This document shows, one piece after another, positions 56,777 to 64,000 of a stretch of 64,000 bases of DNA; the first letter of the stretch is position 1; each line of letters starts with the position of its first letter. Under the pieces are notes generated by a model, which was given only the letters and a program-made list of their open reading frames with translations, made no database searches and was not told the origin of the DNA. Origin of the DNA: CALNYS01 sp942490855 (GTDB taxonomy: Bacteria > Planctomycetota > Phycisphaerae > Phycisphaerales > UBA1924); the NCBI GenBank assembly GCA_942490855.1, contig CALNYS010000004.1, positions 124,001-188,000 on the forward strand. Direction: 5' to 3'. Made by a program: the position numbers and the translations under genes.

Positions 56777-57262
56777 TCAGCCTTCGTAGGGGAAGGCTAC
56801 GTTGGTTTGCTCAAGGAGTTCGTGGGCCGCGGCCCGGATATCGCGAGCGTTCCACTCGTCATCCGTACACCATTCCAGTAGGTCATGGACTATGTGCAGG
56901 ATTGAACAGTACAGCTCAATGTCGTAAGGAACCGCATCGCCGCAGAAGACGAGCCTCTCGATGCGTTTTGCACCTTCGATAGGCGGCATCGCGTGATCGA
57001 CTATACGCTGCGCGACATCACGCACGAGAACGAGAACGGCCTCGTCCTTTGTTGGGATCGCCCATCCGAACTCGGAAACGACGGCATAGAAACGCTCACG
57101 GGACTGGTAGAACTCGCCCGGAATAAGCACGGCGAGCACGCGGAGCGACGGTGAGTCGCAATCGTGATCGAGCGCTTCGAGCGCGATCGGCTGGAACTCT
57201 TCGGTTCTTGCGAGCCCAAGCACGTCACGGCAAAGCATGTTGTAGAGCGGTTCGCGCGGCAT
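56777..57262 (-). CDS. Hypothetical soluble protein, orphan of lower GC
   Basis: A 161-residue protein not recognised. It is acidic and helical with no signal peptide or membrane segment; motifs such as YNMLCRDVLGLARTEEF and DLLEWCTDDEWNARDIRAAAHELL carry no known signature. Its codons are less G/C-biased than those of its neighbours and it lies between tRNA-Arg and an adenylate-kinase-like gene, suggesting acquired DNA. The start ATG at 57262 has only a weak ribosome-binding site. Confidence 0.65.
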   Translation of the reverse strand: MPREPLYNMLCRDVLGLARTEEFQPIALEALDHDCDSPSLRVLAVLIPGEFYQSRERFYAVVSEFGWAIPTKDEAVLVLVRDVAQRIVDHAMPPIEGAKRIERLVFCGDAVPYDIELYCSILHIVHDLLEWCTDDEWNARDIRAAAHELLEQTNVAFPYEG

Positions 57263-57283
57263 CTCTGTCTCATCGCCGCGGTA

Positions 57284-57904
57284 TTATCCCAGCGCGCTCG
57301 CGAAGCGGCCTGCCTGGATCGGCGCCAGCACCTCGAGGATTTTGGCGAGGACTTCGGCGGGGGTGCCGAGGGCGTCGAGGTCGTGGACGACCTCGTTGGG
57401 GTAGCAGGCGAGGACGGGCTGGGTTTCGTCCTGGTAGACGTCCCAGCGGCGCTTGATGACTTCGTCCTTGGCGTCGTCGGCGCGGCCCTGCTGGCGGGCG
57501 CGTTTGGCGAGGCGGTCGAAGAGGGACTGCTGGTCGCTCGTGGTCAGGTGGATGACGGCGAGGACGTCGAGGGAGTCGCGGAGGAGCCCGGCCTGGTCGG
57601 CGTTGCGGGGGATGCCGTCGAGGAGGAGGAGCTCGGTGGCGGGGTCGAAGTCGCCGGTGAGGACCTGGTCGGCGACGGTGCGGCGCCAGAGCTCGATGGT
57701 GATGGAGTCGGGGACGAGCTCGCCGCGGGAGGAGTAGGTGCGGACCTCACGCCCGAGATCGGACTCGGGGTTGAGGTTGCGGAACGCCTCGCCCATGGAG
57801 AAGTGGTGGAACCCGGGGATGCTGCCGAGGATCTCGCCCTGGGTGCCTTTTCCGACACCTGGGGCGCCGAAGAGGAGTGCGGACTGGTAGACGGTTGCGC
57901 TCAC
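57284..57904 (-). CDS. Adenylate-kinase-like nucleoside monophosphate kinase
   Basis: A 206-residue P-loop kinase of the adenylate kinase family, interconverting nucleoside mono- and triphosphates to diphosphates. Walker A is GAPGVGKGTQ, the NMP-binding part includes FSMGEAFRNLN, and LLLDGIPRNADQAG corresponds to the family's DGFPR motif (Ile for Phe). The lid is short (FDRLAKRARQQGRADDAKDEV, no zinc cysteines), followed by RRWDVYQDETQPVLACY. GTG at 57904 is the likely start. Sequence differs enough from standard Adk that another nucleotide substrate is possible. Confidence 0.85.
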   Translation of the reverse strand: MSATVYQSALLFGAPGVGKGTQGEILGSIPGFHHFSMGEAFRNLNPESDLGREVRTYSSRGELVPDSITIELWRRTVADQVLTGDFDPATELLLLDGIPRNADQAGLLRDSLDVLAVIHLTTSDQQSLFDRLAKRARQQGRADDAKDEVIKRRWDVYQDETQPVLACYPNEVVHDLDALGTPAEVLAKILEVLAPIQAGRFASALG

Positions 57905-58057
57905 GGTGTTTGGCCCCTTGGAATCCGTGCGGAGGTGTCGCCAGCATCGCCCGATGGCGGCCCGGACTTGAGCGCCGGGCGGGGGAGCGAGTGTAGCGTG
58001 TCCCGTGGCGGTTCACGCGGGTCCGGTGGTGGCGGTGGGTCCGTATGATCGGCCCCC

Positions 58058-59842
58058 ATGCGCGGGCTGACGAAACGCTGGATCGGTCACGAGGAGGCCG
58101 CGGGCCGGCGGGGGACGCTGGTCGAGCGGGTGCTCGCGGCTCGGGGGCTGGGCGAGGCGGCGGCTCGTGAGGCGTTTCTGAACCCGTCCCTGTTGGGGCT
58201 GCACGACCCGTCGGGGATCCCGAACCTGGACCGTGTCGCCGGGCGGTTGCTCGAGGCGGCGCGGGGCGGTGAGCGGGTGGTGATTTACGGGGACTACGAC
58301 GCGGACGGGGTGACGGCCTCGGCGATTCTTGTGCGCGCGCTGAAGGCTGTGGCGCCGGGGGCGGACGTCTCGGCGTACCTCCCCCACCGTCTCGAGGAGG
58401 GGTACGGGCTCAACGGGGACGCGCTGCGGGAGCTGGCGTCGGGCGGGGCGCGGGTGGTGGTGTCGGTCGATTGCGGCGTGACGGCGGTGGCGGAGGCGCG
58501 GCTGGCGCGGGAGCTGGGGCTGGAGCTTTTTATTACGGATCACCACAACCCGCCGGCGTCGATGGCGGACTTGCCCGACGCGCCGGTGGTGCACCCGCGT
58601 CACCCGGAGTCGTCGTACCCGTTCGGCGAGCTGTGCGGTGCGGGGGTGGCGTTCAAGCTGGCGTGGCGGATCGCGACGCTGCGCGCTGGCGGGGAGCGGG
58701 TGCCGGCGGCGCTGCGGGAGACGTTGCTTGATCTGCTCGGTCTGGCGGCGCTGGGGACGGTGGCGGACGTGGTTCCGTTGGTTGACGAGAACCGGGCGAT
58801 CACATCGTTTGGTCTGCGCCGGCTGGCGGCGGCGCGGCTTCCCGGCGTGCGCGCGCTGATGGAGGCGTCGTCGGTCGGGAAGAACGACGTGGACGCGGAG
58901 GCGGCGGGGTTCCGGCTGGGGCCGCGGCTGAACGCGGCGGGTCGGATGGGTCACGCGAAGGACGCGCTGGAGCTGCTGCTGACGGAGGACGACGCGCGGG
59001 CCGCGGAGCTGGCGGCGCAGCTTGATGCGCTGAACACGGAGCGGCGGAGCGTGGAGCGCCGGATCTCGGAGGAAGCCGCGGAGATGGCGGTGAGCGCCGG
59101 GATGACCGGCGACGACCGGCGGGCGATCGTGCTCGCGCACCCGGAATGGCACGCGGGGGTGATCGGGATCGTGTGCTCGCGTTTGGTGGAGAAGTTCGGT
59201 CGCCCGGTGATCTTGATGCAGGAGGACGGCGGGGTCTGCAAGGGATCGTGCAGGAGCATCGACGGGTTCAACATCTGCGCGGCGCTGGGGGCGTGCTCGG
59301 CGCACCTGGCGACGTTCGGCGGGCACGACATGGCGGCGGGGCTCTCGCTGGCGCGTGGGGATCTCGAGGCGTTCCGCGACGCGTTTACGGCGCACGCGAA
59401 CGCCGGGCTGACGGTCGAGGAGCTGGCCGCGGGCGTGCGGGTTGACGCGTGCGTGTCGGCGGGGGAGCTGACGGCGGAGAACGCGCGCGAGCTGGCGCGG
59501 CTGGCGCCGTTCGGGCGTTCGAACCCGAGGCCGACGCTGCTGCTCACCGGCGCGGTGGTCGCGGAGCACGCGGGGGTGATGGGCGGGCACGGCCGGCATT
59601 TGCAGATGCGCCTGGAGCGTCCGGGCGGTTCGGCGGTGCGGGCGCTGGCGTGGAACTGGGGCGAGCGCGCGGCGTTGTTCCGTCGCGGGGACCGGATCGA
59701 CGCGCTGGTGCGCCTGACGCTCAACGAGTGGCGCGGGCGGGTGAACGCGGAGTGCGAGCTGGTTGACGCGCGTGTCGGGGGCGAGCCCCGGGTTGTGGTG
59801 CGCGAGGGCGTTAGCCGCCCGACATCGTCTTGCCCATCGTGA
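58058..59842 (+). CDS. recJ: Single-stranded-DNA-specific 5'-3' exonuclease RecJ
   Basis: A 594-residue DHH-family nuclease that degrades 5' single-stranded DNA during recombination and mismatch repair. Metal-binding motifs are VIYGDYDADGVTAS, VSVDCGVT and ITDHHNPP, with HPRHPESSYPF and the DHHA1 region GGHDMAAGLSL further on. Length fits the family. ATG at 58058 is used. The 3' end overlaps the convergent GspF gene tail-to-tail by 32 bases. Confidence 0.95.
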   Translation: MRGLTKRWIGHEEAAGRRGTLVERVLAARGLGEAAAREAFLNPSLLGLHDPSGIPNLDRVAGRLLEAARGGERVVIYGDYDADGVTASAILVRALKAVAPGADVSAYLPHRLEEGYGLNGDALRELASGGARVVVSVDCGVTAVAEARLARELGLELFITDHHNPPASMADLPDAPVVHPRHPESSYPFGELCGAGVAFKLAWRIATLRAGGERVPAALRETLLDLLGLAALGTVADVVPLVDENRAITSFGLRRLAAARLPGVRALMEASSVGKNDVDAEAAGFRLGPRLNAAGRMGHAKDALELLLTEDDARAAELAAQLDALNTERRSVERRISEEAAEMAVSAGMTGDDRRAIVLAHPEWHAGVIGIVCSRLVEKFGRPVILMQEDGGVCKGSCRSIDGFNICAALGACSAHLATFGGHDMAAGLSLARGDLEAFRDAFTAHANAGLTVEELAAGVRVDACVSAGELTAENARELARLAPFGRSNPRPTLLLTGAVVAEHAGVMGGHGRHLQMRLERPGGSAVRALAWNWGERAALFRRGDRIDALVRLTLNEWRGRVNAECELVDARVGGEPRVVVREGVSRPTSSCPS

Positions 59843-61034
59843 AGATGGGCAGGAGGAGGGCGACGGCGACGCTGCCGATGACGCCGCCCATGAGGACGAT
59901 CATGGCGGGTTCGATGAGCTGGGTGCCGGTGGCGACGGAGTCTTCGAACTGTTCCTCGGCGACGTCGGCGACGCGCCCGAGCGCTTTTTCGAGCTGACCG
60001 GTGCGCTCGCCGGCGGCGATCATGTGGCCGAAGGAGGACGGGATCAGGGGCGTGCCCAGCACGGCGTCGCTGACGGGTCGCCCGGCGGCGATGGTCTCGT
60101 CCATGTGCTCGATGAGCTCCACCCACTGCGGGCTAGCGGTGAGGTCGGCGACGATCTCGAGCGCTTCCTTGAGCTGGATGCCGGCGGCGAGGAGCGTCGA
60201 GAGGGTGCGCGCGACGCGCGTCAGATAGAAGTTGCAGAAGATCGGGCCCATGACGGGCGAGCCCAGCAGGGCGCGGTCGATCATGCGCTTTCCGGCGTCG
60301 GTTGTTTTGATCAGCACGACGCCGACGATGAGCCCGATGAGGGCGAACGCGAGGAGCACCCAGTTGTCGCCGACCCATTGCGAGAGCCCGAGGAGCAGCT
60401 GCGTGGGCTTGGGCAGGCTGGCGTCGCGTCCTTCGTAGATCCCCGCGAAGCGCGGGAGGACCCACGCGACGAGGAAGCCGGTGACGGCGCCGCCCATGAT
60501 GAGCATGATCAGCGGGTAGGTGAGGGCGCCGCGGACTTTGCGTTTGGTGCGCTGCTCGTCGCCGAGGTAGGTCGCGACGCGTTCGAGCATCGTGCCCATG
60601 GTGCCCGAGGCTTCGGAGGCGCGGACGAGGCTGATCATGAGTCGGGGGAAGACGCGCGGGTGCTCGGCGAGGGCGCTGGAGAACTGCACGCCGGCGGAGA
60701 TGCGGTCGGCGAGGAGGCCGGCGATGCGCCCGAGCGGCCCGCCGTTGCTCTGTTCGGTGTACGCGCTGATGGCGTCTGCGAGGGGGACGCCCGTGTCGAT
60801 CATGACGGAGAGTTGGTTGGCGAACGCGACGACATCGTCGCGGTGGACGCGCTTGGCGGCCTGCGCGTTGAGTACGGCGTCGGCGTTGACCAGCTGGGTC
60901 GTGATGGCGAGGTCGACGACGGTCAGGCCCTGCTGACGGAGCTGCGCGACGGCCTCGGGTTTGGTGCGCGCCTCGACGACGCCCTGCTGGGATTCGCCGT
61001 GTTCGTTGCGGGCTTTGTATGAAAACTCGGGCAT
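59811..61034 (-). CDS. Type II secretion / type IV pilus inner-membrane protein, GspF/PilC family
   Basis: A 407-residue inner-membrane platform protein. MPEFSYKARNEHGESQQGVVEA is the typical N-terminus. Two repeated GspF domains follow (FANQLSVMIDTGVPLADAIS and LSTLLAAGIQLKEALEI), with three membrane segments near 165-190, 215-245 and 375-400. It partners with the GspE/PilB-type ATPase encoded 19 bases upstream. Whether it serves secretion or a pilus cannot be told here. Confidence 0.94.
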   Translation of the reverse strand: MPEFSYKARNEHGESQQGVVEARTKPEAVAQLRQQGLTVVDLAITTQLVNADAVLNAQAAKRVHRDDVVAFANQLSVMIDTGVPLADAISAYTEQSNGGPLGRIAGLLADRISAGVQFSSALAEHPRVFPRLMISLVRASEASGTMGTMLERVATYLGDEQRTKRKVRGALTYPLIMLIMGGAVTGFLVAWVLPRFAGIYEGRDASLPKPTQLLLGLSQWVGDNWVLLAFALIGLIVGVVLIKTTDAGKRMIDRALLGSPVMGPIFCNFYLTRVARTLSTLLAAGIQLKEALEIVADLTASPQWVELIEHMDETIAAGRPVSDAVLGTPLIPSSFGHMIAAGERTGQLEKALGRVADVAEEQFEDSVATGTQLIEPAMIVLMGGVIGSVAVALLLPIFTMGKTMSGG

Positions 61035-61053
61035 GGCGGGTTCTCCGTGCGGC

Positions 61054-62787
61054 TTAGAGCGAACTCACGCGGAGCACTTCTTCGACGGTCGTGAGCCCCT
61101 GCGCGGCTTTCTGGAGCCCGTCGCGTTTGAGGGAACGGAACCCGTCCTTCTCGGCGATCCGGTGGAGCGCGCGCATGTCCTCGCCCAGGGCGACCGCCTC
61201 GAGCAGTTCGTCCGAGGGGGTGAGGAGCTCGAAGACGCCGATGCGCCCGGCGTAGCCCTTGCCGTGGCAGCGCGAGCAGCCCTCGCCCTTAAAGAGTGAG
61301 GGCGTTTCGTCGGCGCCGATCTCTTCGACGAGCTTGCGTGTGCGGTCGTCGAGTTCGACTTCCTGCTTGCAGTGCGGGCAGATCTTGCGGACGAGACGCT
61401 GGGCGAGCACGCCGCGCAGGATGGCCGCGACGAGGTAGGGCTCGACGCCCATGTTGACGAGTCGTGTCACGGCGCTGATGGCGTCGTTGGTGTGGAGCGT
61501 GGAGAAGACGAGGTGCCCGGTGAGGGCGGCCTGCGTCGCGATCTGCGCGGTCTCGGTGTCGCGGATCTCGCCGACCATGAGGATGTCGGGGTCCTGGCGG
61601 AGCAGGGCGCGGAGCGCGCCGGCGAAGGTAAACCCGGCTTTGGTGTTGATCTGGAACTGGTTCACGCCGGGCAGGTTGACCTCGACGGGGTTCTCGACGG
61701 TGGAGATGTTGAGTTCGTCGCTGGCGAGCTCGGCGAGCGCGCTGTAGAGCGTGGTGGACTTGCCCGAGCCCGTCGGCCCGGTGACGAGCACGACGCCGTT
61801 GGACGACGAGATCACGTCGCGCCAGAGCGGGAGGATGTCGGGGCCGAAGCCCACGCGGTCGAGCGAGACGATCGCGGAGCGGTTGTCGATGACGCGGATC
61901 ACGACCTTTTCGCCGTGTTTTCCGGGCATGGTCGAGACGCGGAGGTCGATGGGGCGCCCGTCGATCATGACGTGCACGTCGCCGTCCTGCGGGACGCGGC
62001 GCTCGGCGATGTCGAGGCCGGACATGATCTTGATGCGCGAGACGACGGCGGGGTGCATCTGGTACGGCGGGGTCAGCTTGCTGACGAGGCGCCCGTCGAC
62101 GCGGAGGCGGACGCGCGACTGGTGGTCGTCGGGCTCGATGTGGATATCGCTGGCGCGGTCCTGGACGGCCTGGAAGATGATGTAGTTGACGAGCTTGATG
62201 ACGGGCGACTGCCCGGACACCTCTTCCAGGTTGGAGATGTCGTGCAGCTCTTGCTCGACGACGGAGAAGTCGCCGAGTTTGGAGTCGTCGTAGATCTCGT
62301 CGATGACGAAGACGTTGGCGGAGGGGAGGTGCGTCTGGAGGGTCGCGCGGATGTCCTTGGGGGTGCTGACGACGATCTGGGCGCGGTTGCTGCTGAGGCG
62401 CTCGATCTCTTCGATGAGGAAGAGGTTGGCGGGCTCGGTGACGGCGACGGTGAGGACGCCGTCGATGAGGAACAGCGGGAGCACGCAGTGCTGCTCGATG
62501 AATTCGCGCGGGAGCGCTTCGGTGACGCGGGGGTCGGCGATGCGCGGCGAGAGGCGGGCGAAGGGCACGCCGTAGCACTCGGCGAGGGCTTCGATGACTT
62601 CCTCGTCGCTGGCGAAGTTGAGCTCGACGAGCACCTCGCCGAGGAGGCGTTCGTGCCCGCTCTGGGACTGGTGCTCGAGCGCTTCCTTGAGCTGCGCGTC
62701 GGTGAGGACGCGGCGCTGGACGAGCAGGTCGCCGAGCTGGATCTTCGCCGCGGGCGCGGGCGATCGTGTGCCGGAGGACTCGATCAT
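61054..62787 (-). CDS. Type II secretion / type IV pilus assembly ATPase, GspE/PilB family
   Basis: A 577-residue hexameric ATPase that powers pseudopilus or pilus assembly. The N-terminal MshEN/T2SSE_N domain (IQLGDLLVQRRVLTDAQLKEAL) is followed by the ATPase core: TGPTGSGKSTTLYSAL (Walker A), an aspartate box near STVENPVEVNLPG, LLRQDPDILMVGEIRD (Walker B) and the His box VFSTLHTND. A tetracysteine zinc site, CPHC and CSRC, lies near the C-terminus. Its start overlaps the STAS gene stop by four bases. Confidence 0.95.
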   Translation of the reverse strand: MIESSGTRSPAPAAKIQLGDLLVQRRVLTDAQLKEALEHQSQSGHERLLGEVLVELNFASDEEVIEALAECYGVPFARLSPRIADPRVTEALPREFIEQHCVLPLFLIDGVLTVAVTEPANLFLIEEIERLSSNRAQIVVSTPKDIRATLQTHLPSANVFVIDEIYDDSKLGDFSVVEQELHDISNLEEVSGQSPVIKLVNYIIFQAVQDRASDIHIEPDDHQSRVRLRVDGRLVSKLTPPYQMHPAVVSRIKIMSGLDIAERRVPQDGDVHVMIDGRPIDLRVSTMPGKHGEKVVIRVIDNRSAIVSLDRVGFGPDILPLWRDVISSSNGVVLVTGPTGSGKSTTLYSALAELASDELNISTVENPVEVNLPGVNQFQINTKAGFTFAGALRALLRQDPDILMVGEIRDTETAQIATQAALTGHLVFSTLHTNDAISAVTRLVNMGVEPYLVAAILRGVLAQRLVRKICPHCKQEVELDDRTRKLVEEIGADETPSLFKGEGCSRCHGKGYAGRIGVFELLTPSDELLEAVALGEDMRALHRIAEKDGFRSLKRDGLQKAAQGLTTVEEVLRVSSL

Positions 62788-63119
62788 CGGACGCTCCGCA
62801 CGGCGGCCTCGACGCTGTTGTGGGATTCGAAGGAGCGGTCGTGGCGGGTCATCTCGAGGATCTTCTTGATGTTGTCCGAGAGCCCGACGAGGCGGACCTG
62901 CCCGCTGGAGCGCCCGACCTGCTCGCTGAGGCGGAGCCAGTGCTCGATGCCGGAGGAGTCGACGAACTCGAGGTGCTCGCAGTCGAGGAGCATGTGTCGC
63001 GCGCCGGCGGTGAGGCGTTCGCCGGTGACGCGTGTGAAGAGCCCGGAGTCCTCGGCGGTGAACTCGCCCGAGAGCGTCAGGACGCAGATGTGTTCGTACT
63101 CCTGAAAGCTGAGCTTCAT
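62784..63119 (-). CDS. STAS-domain (anti-anti-sigma-factor-like) protein
   Basis: A 111-residue single STAS domain. FEYE-type strand EHICVLTLSGEFTAEDS and the phosphorylation-site segment EFVDSSGIEHWLRLSEQ (DSSG) match SpoIIAA/RsbV-type antagonists, which are controlled by serine phosphorylation. ATG at 63119 overlaps the HD-GYP stop (TGATG). No RsbW-like kinase gene is seen. It lies between the HD-GYP and GspE genes. Confidence 0.9.
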   Translation of the reverse strand: MKLSFQEYEHICVLTLSGEFTAEDSGLFTRVTGERLTAGARHMLLDCEHLEFVDSSGIEHWLRLSEQVGRSSGQVRLVGLSDNIKKILEMTRHDRSFESHNSVEAAVRSVR

Positions 63120-64000
63120 CAGGCGGCCTCCGACGGCCTCTGGGGCGCGATGTCCGCGAGCATCTCGTCGTAGAACGCGAGGTCGATGGTGAGGAAGAGC
63201 GGGGCGAGTTCGGGGTCGAACTGGGCGCCGGCGTTGTCGCGGATCTCGCTGAGGACTTTGTGTCGCGGCATGGCGGCGCGGTAGGTGCGCGAGGAGCTCA
63301 TGGCGTCGAACGCGTCGGCGACGCCGATGATGCGCGCGATGAGCGGGATGTCCTCGCCGGCGAGGCCGATCGGGTAGCCGCGCCCGTCCCAGCGTTCGTG
63401 GTGGTGCAGGACGCCGGGCAGGGCCTCGTCGAACATCGGGATCCCGCGCAGGATGCGGTGCCCGATCTCGGGGTGCAGCTTGATGAGCCCGAACTCCTCG
63501 TCGGTGAGGCGGCTGGTCTTGAGGAGGACCTGCTCGGGGACGCCGATCTTGCCCAGGTCGTGGACGAGCCCGGAGATCCGGACGGTCTCGCACTCGGTCG
63601 CGGAGAGCCCGGCGAGGCGGGCGAGGCGGACGGAGAGCTCGGACACGCGCTGCGAGTGACCGCAGGTGTACGGGTCCTTGGCGTCGATCGCGGACGTGAG
63701 CGCCTCGAGGGTCCCGAGGAAGAATGACTGCTGCTCTTCGTAGAGCGCGATGTTGGCGATGGCGACCTCGGCGAGGCGGGCGGAGCCGTCGACGAGCTTC
63801 ATGTCCACGCTGGAGACGGCGGTGTCGTCGCCGTTCTTCTCGCCGGCGATGACGACGCCGACGGTCTCGCCGTCGCGGGAGATGGCGTGGCAGAGGACCT
63901 CGGGCCCGTCGTCCCCGGCGGAGAAGACGATGGTGTCGTTCTTCTCGCTGTCGGTGACGCGCCGGGTGATCTCGCCCAGGAGCAGCTCGCCCTCGAGCTC
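63119..64000 (-). CDS. HD-GYP domain protein, probable c-di-GMP phosphodiesterase (5' end outside window)
   Basis: The C-terminal 293 residues are visible; the gene continues past 64000. The visible N-terminal part is the end of a GAF-like sensory domain (ISRDGETVGVVIAGEKNGDD). The HD-GYP domain follows: HSQRVSELSVRLARLAG, HDLGKIGVPE (HD), LHPEIGHRIL, HHERWDGRGYP (GYP) and ADAFDAMSSSR. These match active-site metal and substrate positions of cyclic di-GMP phosphodiesterases. It heads an operon with STAS, GspE and GspF genes. Confidence 0.9.
   Translation of the reverse strand, partial: ELEGELLLGEITRRVTDSEKNDTIVFSAGDDGPEVLCHAISRDGETVGVVIAGEKNGDDTAVSSVDMKLVDGSARLAEVAIANIALYEEQQSFFLGTLEALTSAIDAKDPYTCGHSQRVSELSVRLARLAGLSATECETVRISGLVHDLGKIGVPEQVLLKTSRLTDEEFGLIKLHPEIGHRILRGIPMFDEALPGVLHHHERWDGRGYPIGLAGEDIPLIARIIGVADAFDAMSSSRTYRAAMPRHKVLSEIRDNAGAQFDPELAPLFLTIDLAFYDEMLADIAPQRPSEAA

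Noticed and set aside
61372..63105. A 577-codon plus-strand open frame opposite the GspE-type gene
   Set aside because: Asp/Val/Glu/Gly-rich antisense shadow; the minus strand carries the intact ATPase motifs.

Overview
The window is high-GC bacterial DNA that most resembles a Phycisphaerae-type planctomycete. Four protein traits point there: secreted proteins ending in GC-type dockerin repeats (the PADxNGDGxVNGxDLAxLLxxWG pattern), PEP-CTERM-like tails ending in RRR(R), ECF sigma factors overlapping large Ser/Thr kinase-TPR genes, and an exported tricorn-like protease. This placement is an inference from protein style, not from a marker-gene tree. Codons end overwhelmingly in G or C, so long antisense reading frames are common; they were treated as shadows.

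Layout. 1-3.4 kb: the 5' part of a tricorn-like protease gene (minus strand, runs off the left edge). 3.7-5.6 kb: a SulP anion transporter. 5.7-12.5 kb: a minus-strand block of ECF sigma factor, Ser/Thr kinase-TPR protein with an N-terminal zinc anti-sigma motif (frameshifted), exported alpha/beta hydrolase, and P-domain/dockerin protein. 12.8-13.5 kb: a PEP-CTERM-like protein. 13.7-20.3 kb: an accessory metabolic/detoxification block (AraC regulator, NmrA-like protein, exported isochorismatase-YHS fusion, epoxide-hydrolase-like enzyme, DUF1348, AhpD-like protein, TetR regulator) with a palindromic operator candidate. 20.6-23.7 kb: a second ECF sigma/kinase-TPR pair. 23.9-27.4 kb: a very large unrecognised exported dockerin protein, followed by tRNA-Ser(CGA) and another PEP-CTERM-like protein.

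28.7-38.4 kb: ten tightly packed minus-strand genes for ion homeostasis: a PTS EIIA-like protein, a PII-like protein, two CPA-type cation/proton antiporters, and a complete Mrp antiporter (MrpA with fused MrpB, then C, D, E, F, G). 38.5-41.1 kb: a ModA-like lipoprotein, a small membrane protein and queA. 42.2-46.9 kb: a six-gene minus-strand run of ECF sigma, membrane anti-sigma candidate, secreted helical protein, OppC-like permease, OppD-like ATPase and a frameshifted glycosyltransferase. 47.3-50.1 kb: TPR protein, queE, queD and bioY. 50.1-55.0 kb: valS (frameshifted, with a low-GC insert), a zinc-peptidase-like lipoprotein and an acetyltransferase. 55-58 kb: an orphan terminator, MFS transporter, tRNA-Arg(CCG), an orphan gene and an adenylate-kinase-like gene. 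58-64 kb: recJ, and convergent to it an HD-GYP / STAS / GspE / GspF operon that continues off the right edge.

Three genes (kinase near 9.83 kb, glycosyltransferase near 42.30 kb, valS near 51.78 kb) are each broken by one extra base in a short homonucleotide run. Since valS is essential, consensus sequence error is the simplest explanation. The strongest candidates for under-described biology are the EIIA/PII-like/antiporter/Mrp cluster, the zinc-anti-sigma/kinase fusion encoded next to its sigma factor, the sigma/membrane/helical-protein module in front of a partial peptide transporter, and the giant dockerin protein.
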